This document shows, piece by piece, positions 22,449-30,900 of a stretch of 64,000 nt of DNA. This DNA comes from Saposhnikovia divaricata. Lineage: Eukaryota; Streptophyta; Magnoliopsida; Apiales; Apiaceae. A program made the position numbers and the translations under genes. The stretch is taken from NCBI GenBank assembly GCA_036435485.1, contig CM071599.1, positions 7,466,803 through 7,530,802 on the forward strand, in the 5' to 3' direction. The notes below the pieces were generated by a model. It searched no databases and was not told the DNA's origin. It saw only the letters and a list, made by a program, of their open reading frames with translations. Within the stretch, counting starts at the first letter, position 1; every line of letters begins with the position of its first letter.

Positions 22449-22874
22449 AGATATACATGGGCAGCCTAAATTAATTATTTTCATAGAATTGATAATTTTT
22501 TTTTAAATTGTAAATTTATAGCTAGATAAAAGCTTGCTAGAGAATATTATCTATATTTTAATGAAACTACAAAAATATAAGCTTGGGACATATCGATCAT
22601 TTAGGTTGGAAAAGTTTTGCGGCAACAACCCTCGATTTGACAAAGTTCTTAAAAAGAAATACTATTTGAAAATTTTGGGTCCCTTAAAAAAATGGATCAA
22701 ACTAATGTGTTCATATCAACATCTTTTTTTGTGTCTTTAGTTTACATGTTTTGGTTATGGGTGCGCAAGGAGGCTGCCGTCTTTTTGTTTCATCCACTTG
22801 TCACCGGTTTGCATTACGTTTTCCGTTTTCACGTACCACAAGTATGAGCCGTTTAGATTATAGTAGTAGTACTA
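22449..22874. other. Intergenic, no gene seen
   Basis: AT-rich DNA with one short open frame (22534-22740) that matches no family I recognise and has no supporting context. Confidence 0.45.
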
Positions 22875-23192
22875 TGCACGGGTACAGATGGAATATAAAT
22901 CGAGATTAAAATATTAATATAAATAAATTAATAAATATTATTTAATTATGTAGTTATATAGACTTGAATCCGAGATAAAATTAAAAAAATTAAAATAAAT
23001 AAATCTTTATAATTATGTAGTTGTAAGGAATCGAATTCAAGGTGAAGCTAAAAAACATTAAAATAAAAAAATCTTGTATAATTATGTAGTTGTAAAAAAT
23101 CGAACCCCGAATCTAGTAATAATCAAATTTGGTATTTTGGTACTTTGGTTGTACCATTAAAACATAGTTTTGCACACTAATAAAGAGTATAG
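22875..23192 (-). mobile_element. Truncated Helitron-family copy
   Basis: It shares with 16883-17660 the ttatgtagttg-aaggaatcgaa segments, the ccattaaaacatagttttgcac segment and the TATACTCTTTATTAG-type 5' end (right side here). The CTAG/hairpin end is missing, and only gcacgggt remains near 22876. Confidence 0.6.
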
Positions 23193-23642
23193 ATATATAG
23201 TCATGTCAAATTAAGGTTGCATGCATCATGCATGCACAATTAATATTTCAAATTAAACGGTATTTCGAATATTCTCAGATGATTAGATAATTTAAGTGTC
23301 AAATTATATCCTAAGGTTCTATTCGCTTGGCATGGTAAAATGAATTTTGATAAGAATGGAATGATCATTTCAATTGTAATGAAAATTCAGATTGTTCATT
23401 TGGGACAAAAGAATGGAATAAATCGTTCCAATATTTATTATTTTTCATCAGAATGGATGAATTTTATTATACCCAAAATAGGTGGGATAAACTCGAAAAA
23501 AAAGAAAAATTTGAAAAATTCGAGAAAAGTATTTTCACGATTTTTTTTTTCTTAAAGCTTATAATTTCTCTCTCTTTAGAGCAAGTGGTTGACTTTGATT
23601 ACACTAAATCCAGATATATACCAATCGCAGTCTTAACATCAA

Positions 23643-24158
23643 TGTTGTGGAATAAAAACTAGGTTGAAAATATTGCGGCTAGGGTTTGTATATTTAATGC
23701 TAGGGTTCGTGAGCTTCGTGCTTTAATGGCTGCTTCTGCGTTCGAGACTTAAACGGTCCTCACAGAATGCCTACGTATCTCTGTAAATTAGAGAATCAAG
23801 CCAATAAAACGTAGTTCTGAGGTGAGGGGTCAGGCCCTTTATATAGGCTGAGAAGCCTTAGAATTATGGTAGGATTTGGAGACTTGATGGACAAGTCTTT
23901 GAGGAATGTTCTAGATCTATTCCTTGTAGGAATCAGTTTCCATATTGAATTGGATGCCTTATTGGATAAGTTTGAAAGGGATATTATCCTTATCCAACTC
24001 TTATTTGCTGAGCTGTTTATTACCCTTAATATTAATTACGAAATTAATATTATATTTAGGGTTTTGGGCCCAGATGGTGGGCCCCACGTTTGGACTATTC
24101 TCGGCCCAATTAATGCCACATTAAATGTGTCTTTAGGGCTTATTTTCAGCCCATATCA
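23643..24158 (-). repeat. 3' LTR of the intact Tat element
   Basis: 516 bp. On the minus strand a TATATAAAGG promoter box lies at about 23837-23846, placing the transcript start some 30 bases further on. Confidence 0.95.
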
Positions 24159-24524
24159 TTTGCCCCCCAACTTCTTAGGAAAACTGATAAGGTTTTCGTA
24201 GAAGTTATATTTGCCTTAATCGAGACTCGGGGTCGTTTTTATCCCTTACCTGGGACTTCTTAATTTTCCTACCCTTATATGGGAGTTTTGGTTTACACTA
24301 GTGTTTCACGAGTATCGTCTTGATTGTAAAGTGTGGAGCGACCTACACATTTACGACGATTTGCCTTATTCGAGGCTTTAATTTGTGCTTGCTTTTAGCA
24401 ATTTCGGCACTTTCATAGAGTTTTTATGCATTATTAGCATAAATTATTGCTCAACTTGTCAAGAAAATATTTCTATAATTTTCCCGTATTTTTCTGTACT
24501 TTTCCTAGTATTTTAGTAATTTTT

Positions 24525-24645
24525 TATATACCAACAGGTATTTTTCGTAATTTTTCCTAATAATTTAGGAATTTTTATATACCAACAGGTATTTTTCGTA
24601 ATTTTTCCTAATAATTTAGGAATTTTTATATACCAACAGGTATTT
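24525..24645. repeat. 52-bp AT-rich tandem repeat
   Basis: About 2.3 units around tatataccaacaggtattttt and cgtaatttttcctaat, in the non-coding 3' part of the Tat element. Confidence 0.85.
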
Positions 24646-24730
24646 TTATTATTTTTTGGGAATTATTTTTCAATTTCCCAACATTATTTTAAAATTTTTA
24701 AAGGAAAAAGTCATCCTGGCAAGAAATGCC

Positions 24731-25318
24731 TCCTGGGCGTGGGTACCCCCGCCTAGGAGACACCCTCCTTAGGCACGCCTAGGGGGTTTGGTCTCCTGGG
24801 CGTGGGTAATCTTTCTCCCTGGAAATGCTTTCTGGGCGTGGGTACCCCCGCCTAGGAGACACCTTCCTTAGGCACGCCTAGGAGGTTTGGTCTCCTGGGC
24901 GTGGGTATGCCCTTCGTTCCTTGAAATGCTTTCTGGGCGTGGGTACCCCCGCCAAGGAGACATTTTCCTTAGGCACGCCTAGGAAGTTTGGTCTCCTGGG
25001 CGTGGGTATACCCTTCTTTAAAGAAAATCGAGCTGGGCGTGGGTACCCCCGCCAAGGAGACATCTTCCTTAGGCACGCCTAGGGAGTTTGGTCTCCTGGG
25101 CGTGGGTATACCCTTCTTTAGAGAAAATCGAGCTAGGCGTGGGTACCCCCGCCAAGGAGACACCTTCCTTAGGCACGCCTAGGAGGTTTGGTCTCCTGGG
25201 CGTGGGTATAGCCTTCTTTAAGGAAAGTCGAGCTAGGCGTGGGTACCCCCGCCAAGGAGACACCTTCCTTAGGCACGTCTAGGAGGTTTGGTCTCCTGGG
25301 CGTGGGTATAGCCTTTTA
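24731..25318. repeat. 100-bp GC-rich tandem repeat array, six units
   Basis: Units start near 24735, 24834, 24935, 25035, 25135 and 25235. Each contains gggcgtgggtacccccgcc, aggagacacc, ccttaggcacgcctagg and gtttggtctcctgggcgtg. The ggcgtgggta half is repeated twice per unit in the same sense, and ggtaccc and cctaggcgtgcctaagg are partly self-complementary. It sits between the polypurine tract and the antisense gene. Small open frames inside are repeat artefacts. Confidence 0.95.
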
Positions 25319-25497
25319 ATTGGGCTTCCTACCTTTAAATTCTAACGGGATTTTATCCTATTTTCTAAAAATGTCGTAGAACATTCTAGAATTATTTCAA
25401 AATTTGAATTTCATGGGCTTCCCGCCTATTCAAAGGCCCAGTCACCTGTTGACAGCCCATTTACGGGATATAACCGGTTGAATGACCAACCATGAAC

Positions 25498-25735
25498 TCT
25501 ATAAAAGAGTAGTGTGCATCCCTCATTTCTCATTTCACTATTCAGCAAAAATTATCATTCCCTTATCACAAATATTTTTCAAAAAAGCTCTGCTAGGGTT
25601 CTGTCGTGAGGCGATTTCCGGCGTCTTTGCTCCGCCCTATTTTCCAGTTTCTGTTTGAAGATCGTTGAATCTTCATCTTCTTCAACCTCCTTTTTCAACT
25701 TTTCTGGGTTTCAAGCTTTCAAGGGAAGCATATCA
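25498..25735 (+). promoter_or_regulatory. Putative promoter and leader of the antisense gene
   Basis: A canonical CTATAAAAG at 25499-25507 on the plus strand lies 235 bp upstream of the first in-frame ATG (25736), followed by a pyrimidine/A-rich leader. This suggests the antisense gene has its own promoter, separate from the LTR. Inferred from sequence only. Confidence 0.5.
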
Positions 25736-27572
25736 ATGGAGGATTCTAGCTCTTCAGGCCAGTCACAACTCGCTAACACTTCCACCACCGCTCCACGGCT
25801 TTCAAGGGGTAAGAACCCTAAAACATCTCTTGTCCATGCCACTGTTTTTTCCCTTAGAGATCTTTTAAATGAGTTTGGTCAAGCTTTTCCAAACATGCTT
25901 CATTTAGATGCTTATGAATATAAATCGAAATATAAACAACATAGGGTAGACATTCTAGCCCAACTTTTTCATATTAATGGGCCTTATAGGGCCGTTGTTC
26001 CGGCCTCAAACGAAAGGGCCTGTCACCCAAAGCCTGGGGCCATTAGGATTTATAAAGAAACTTTTTATGCTGGTTTTCGCCTTCCTCCTCCTCCCTTTGT
26101 TTACCGTCTTTTGGCCGAAGCCCGGGTTTGTCCAACCCAACTTATGCCAAATGCATGGCGTTTTATTTATTGTTTCTTGGTCCAATGTAAGAAACATGGG
26201 CTTGAGCCCAGTATCTCTGTTTTTCGATATCTATTCAAATTTGTCAATTCTTCTGATAATTCGGGCTGGGTCAAAATCCAACACCGTTCCTTGGCCCGTT
26301 CTTGTTTTGTTTCGGATTCCGCTCCTGATTCCCTTCCTAATTGGAAAAGGGAATGGTTTTATATCTTTTTGGATGGGGATGACTGGGACAACTATTTTCG
26401 GCCCAACTTCTGCAGAGCCGTTGATGGGCCTGTTAGGAGTTTAAAATTGGGCGTGGAAGAAGAGGCCGCCATAACTTTGTTAACATCGGATAATTTGCAT
26501 CAATGTGCAAATTTGATTTCTGAAGATTCGCTGCAGGCCCATGGGCTAAGCGATTTGGGCCCTGAGGGTAATTCTCACCTCTTGCTTTGTTAACATTTTA
26601 TGCTAGATATAATTTTCTAACTTTGTTATAATCATTTTGCAGCCAAAACTGCTCTGGGAGCGATTTTTAGGCAGAGGGAGACTGCTGCCACTGCTAGGGT
26701 GGTAACAGAGAACCCTAGGGCCAAAAGGGCCAGGACAGATGAGGCTTCTCCCGCGGTGGAGCGTGTTCCTGCTTTTCTTCAGGAAAAGCCTGCTCCTATT
26801 GAGGAAGACCTTACTCCCTTTACAGTGGGATGGGGTTTATGCAATAGGGACACAGCTGTTGGTGACTCCAGGGCTGCAGCTGAGTGGTCCAGGAGCGTGG
26901 TTACTCCACGGGACAGGGTCCACATTGTGGAGTCCTCTGATGACTTGCAGATTGAGCTTCTCGGGGCTCAAGCTGTTGCTTCGGTAATTTCTTATTCAAC
27001 TTCTTTAATTTAATTGCATTTACTTTTCCCTTATTTACTTGTTTCCTTTGCAGATGAACGCCTACCTTCAGGCCGCTGTTCATAACCTGAAGGAGGTGCG
27101 TGCTGAAAAGACCATTGCTGAGAGGGATAGAGACAGATACTTTGATGCCTCCGAGGCAAACTTTGCTCGTTTTAGGGAGGTGGAGAAGGAGCTGGCTGCT
27201 GAGAAGGAGAAGAACAGGAAGCTTCAGCTGGAGGTGCAGCAGAACAGGGAACACATCATTGCTGATTACAAGGCTTCTAAGGACTTTCAAGATGTCCTGA
27301 ATGCCGAGTATGATGCAAACTTTCCTGGCACCTTCAAGGAGTGTTGGGAGGGGATCATCGAGGAGCTGAGTGGGAAGATCGAGGGGGTATCCTTGGAGAA
27401 GTTCCCGGTACCTGCTATCCCTGGATTGACAGATTCCTTGGAGATCGCTATAGAGACAGCAGTGGATGGGGACTCTCAGCCCACTCAGGATCCACCTTCT
27501 TCTCCTGGGGTAGAGACAGCAGATCCTTCTTCCACTCAGGGAGATGTAGTTATTGAGGACTTAGATGAGTAG
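25736..27572 (+). CDS. Antisense three-exon gene inside the Tat element (gypsy-type 'putative transposase' family)
   Basis: Plus strand, opposite to gag-pol. Exons 25736-26567, 26643-26983 and 27054-27572 are joined by GT-AG introns of 75 and 70 bp. The frame is kept across both junctions, giving 563 residues from the first ATG. Without splicing, stops follow each exon. The frame is also open upstream to 25655 or earlier. The N-terminal half has the pattern GFRLPPPPFVYRLL...PTQLMPNAWRFIYCFLVQC typical of the plant 'putative gypsy type transposon' family (PF04195-like, from memory of the motif). The C-terminal exon is strongly charged and heptad-like (about 30-90 of exon 3), a likely coiled coil. 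Such antisense ORFs are known in Tat elements. Their function is unknown, and no catalytic motif is visible. Confidence 0.8.
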
Positions 27573-27982
27573 ATGGCCCTGCGTGGCTTATTTCTGTTTG
27601 TCTTTATTTATTCTGAACTTTTGCCCTTCGGGGCTTATGACTTAACTTATTTATGCAGTAGTTCCTTTTGTTTCCATGTTCTTATTTTTTTTTTGCTTAT
27701 TGTTCGTTAAACTTTAGAATTTCTCAAGTACTTGGCCTCCTGGCTGGTACTAAACTCACAAGTTAGTTCAACGTTTGCCTTTCGTGTTTATTTTAACAAA
27801 GAGAAGTAACTCATAAAGAAAACAATATAAATTCCATTATGCTGTCAATGGATATCAATAGAATGGGTTCAACCCTTACATAAATATTCTATCTTCTACT
27901 GGGAGCAACATGCTCTAAAATGGTTTCATTCGAACCTTATTCCTAATAAATAGATAAAAGTCCAAGCCTTTGTCAAAAGAAC
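27573..27982. other. Convergent intergenic gap inside the Tat element
   Basis: 410 bp between the stop of the antisense gene and the stop of gag-pol. It must hold the 3' end of the antisense transcript. No further gene. Confidence 0.6.
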
Positions 27983-30900
27983 TTAGATATAATAAACTTT
28001 GAGGTTCACAGCATGCCAAGTTCGGGGCACCTCAACCCCATCCAAGGTTTCTAACTTGTAGGATCCTTGCCCTAACACCTTTCTGACTAGATATGGTCCT
28101 TCCCAGTTTGGTGCTAACTTTCCTTTCTGGCCAACTCCTGAGGCTTCAATCTTCCTTAAAACCATGTCACCTTGTCGAAAGAATCTTTCTTTAACTCTCT
28201 GGTTGTAGTGAAAAGATGCCCTCTTCTGATATTCAGCATTCTTCGCATTAGCTCCATCTCTAACCTCATCAATTAAGTCAAGGGCAAGTCTCATTCCTTC
28301 GTCATTAGTTTCTGGCTCATATGCCTCAACTCGAGGTGATGCTTGCATGATCTCTAAAGGCACAACTGCCTCGGCTCCATAAGCCAGCAAAAATGGGGTT
28401 GCTCCAGTCGTTACCTTACAAGTGGTACGATATGCCCAAAGTATGGGCAACAACTCATCTACCCAAGTATTCCTAGAGCGTTCGACCCTCTTTTTCAGTC
28501 CATCAAGGATAATTCGATTAGCTACCTCAGCTTGCCCATTGGCCTGAGGGTGTGCCACCGAGGTAAAACGGAGCTCAATTGCATTCTCTTCACAATACTT
28601 CTTAAACTCCTCATTGTTGAATTGTGTCCCATTGTCTGTCACAAGGATTCGTGGGATTCCGTATCTGCAGATGATGTTCTCCCAAAAGAACTGGGAAACT
28701 TGCTTGGTGGTTATCTTGGCCAGGGGTTTAGCCTCAATCCACTTAGTGAAATAATCAATTGCTACTATTAGGAATTTCCTCTGTGCTGAAGCTATGGGAA
28801 AGGGTCCAAGTATATCCATCCCCCACATTGCAAATGGAATGGGAGAGTTAATCGAGGTCAACACCTCAGGCGGTTGCCTCACAATTGGGGCATGCTTCTG
28901 GCATCTCTCACATCTCTTGACATAGTTTTGTGCATCAGCCAACATCTCCGGCCAATAAAACCCTAAACGAATTATCTTGTGAGCTAGGGCTCTGCCCCCC
29001 AAGTGTTGCCCGCAGATTCCTTCATGAACTTCCTCCAATGCTTCCCTTGCCTCTATAGGCCTTAGACATTTCAAGTACGGGATTACAAACGACCTTTTGT
29101 ACAGAATACCCTCAATCAAAGTATATCTCAACGCTCTTACTGAGAGTTTTCGTGCCTCCATGGCATTGTCCGGGAGCCAACCGGTCTCCAGGTGTGCCTT
29201 AATAGGATCTATCCAAGAGTCTCCTATATCAATTGGTGCCACTAACTTTGCATTAACGGTCGGGGCCTTCAAGACCTGAAAGTAGACACTCCCGGCATAA
29301 TTTTCTATTTCAGAAGAAGCAAACTTAGATAGGGCATCGGCCTTAATGTTTTCCTCTCTTGGAATGTGCTCAACATAGCACTCCTCAAACTGGGACATAA
29401 CAGCCTTTACTACTCTCAAGTATTTTGCCATAGTCTCATCTTTAGCCTCGAATTCACCATTTACTTGTGCTACCACAAGCCTTGAATCTCCACAAACTTT
29501 GAGATTCTTGACCCTCATGATTCTGGACAAGCCCAAACCAGCTATCAATGCCTCATACTCTGCCTCGTTGTTGGTAGTAGGGAAATCCAACTTTAAAGCG
29601 TACTCAACTGTGAACCCATCGGGGCTTTGCAAAACCAAACCTGCACCACTAGATTTTGTTTTTGATGCTCCATCAAAATAGAGCACCCAATATTCCTTCA
29701 GATCGGGTGTGAGTTTCTCTTCTTTTTCCTCTTGCCCAGGGGTAGTCATTATCTCTTGCCCCCCGACTTCTTGGTTGTTAATAGTACATTCAACCACGAA
29801 GTCAGCTAATGCCTGAGCTTTGATAGCTGTCCGAGGCTTGTATGTGATGTCAAACTCTCCTAACTCAATCGCCCATTTGATTAGCCTTCCACTGGCCTTA
29901 GGGCTATGCAATATGTTCCTCAATTGCTGGTTTGTCAGAACTAGAATCTTATGTGCCTGAAAGTAAGGCCGCAGCTTTCTTGAGGCAGTTACTAATGCCA
30001 AAGCAAACTTTTCTATGGGTGAGTAATTCAACTCAGCCCCATGCAACACTTTGCTCACATAGTAGATAGGTTTCTGGACCTTCTCCTCTTCCCGAATAAG
30101 GACGGCACTCAGGGCTTGTTCGGATACCGCCAGGTATAAACTAAGAATCTCCCCAGGACTTGGTTTAGTCAACAACGGGGCTTCAACCATGTACTTCTTC
30201 AGTTGCTCAAAGGCCTCTTGGCTTTCAGGTGTCCACTCAAAATTTTTCACCTTTTTTAATGCTTGGAAGAAAGGCAAGCATTTGTCTCCAGACTTGGAGA
30301 TGAATCTTCCTAAGGCTGCAACTCGACCTGTCAACCTCTGCACATCTCTTATAGAGCGTGGAGGCTCCATGTCTAAAATCGCCTTGATCTTGTCAGGATT
30401 GGCCTCAATGCCTCTTTTCGAAACCATCAGCCCTAAAAACTTCCCCGATCCAACGCCAAAAGCACACTTGGCGGGATTCAACATCATCTTGTGGTGCCTC
30501 AGCACTTCAAATGCCTCTCCGAGGTGCTTGATATGATCAGCCTTAAGTAGGCTCTTGACTAACATGTCATCAACATATACCTCCATGGTTCTTCCAATCA
30601 GATGGGCGAATATCTTATTCACCAATCGTTGGTAAGTAGCTCCTGCATTCTTTAGACCAAAAGCCATGACAAGATAACAGAAGACACCAAAGTCAGTTAT
30701 GAAAGATACCTTAGGTATGTCATCCTTGTGCATCTTAATCTGATTATAGCCGCTGAATCCATCCATGAAGCTAAACATCTCATGTCCAGCTGTAGCATCT
30801 ATCAACATATCAATCCTCGGCAGGGGAAAACAATCTTTTGGGCATGCATCATTCAGGTCAGTGAAGTCTATACACATTCTCCACTTCCCATTTGCTTTCT

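Noticed and set aside
23340..23555. Possible Tourist-like MITE (aaggttctattcgcttgg)
   Set aside because: The left end resembles known families, but I could not find a matching right end or TSD before the Tat element begins.
24878..25282. Five overlapping 61-64 codon frames, and a CRISPR-like look of regular repeats
   Set aside because: This is a 100-bp tandem array with no unique spacers, inside a plant retrotransposon. It is not a CRISPR array or a gene.
25655..25735. Upstream extension of the antisense gene start
   Set aside because: The frame is open, but the first codon there is TTG. The first ATG is at 25736, so I used that.
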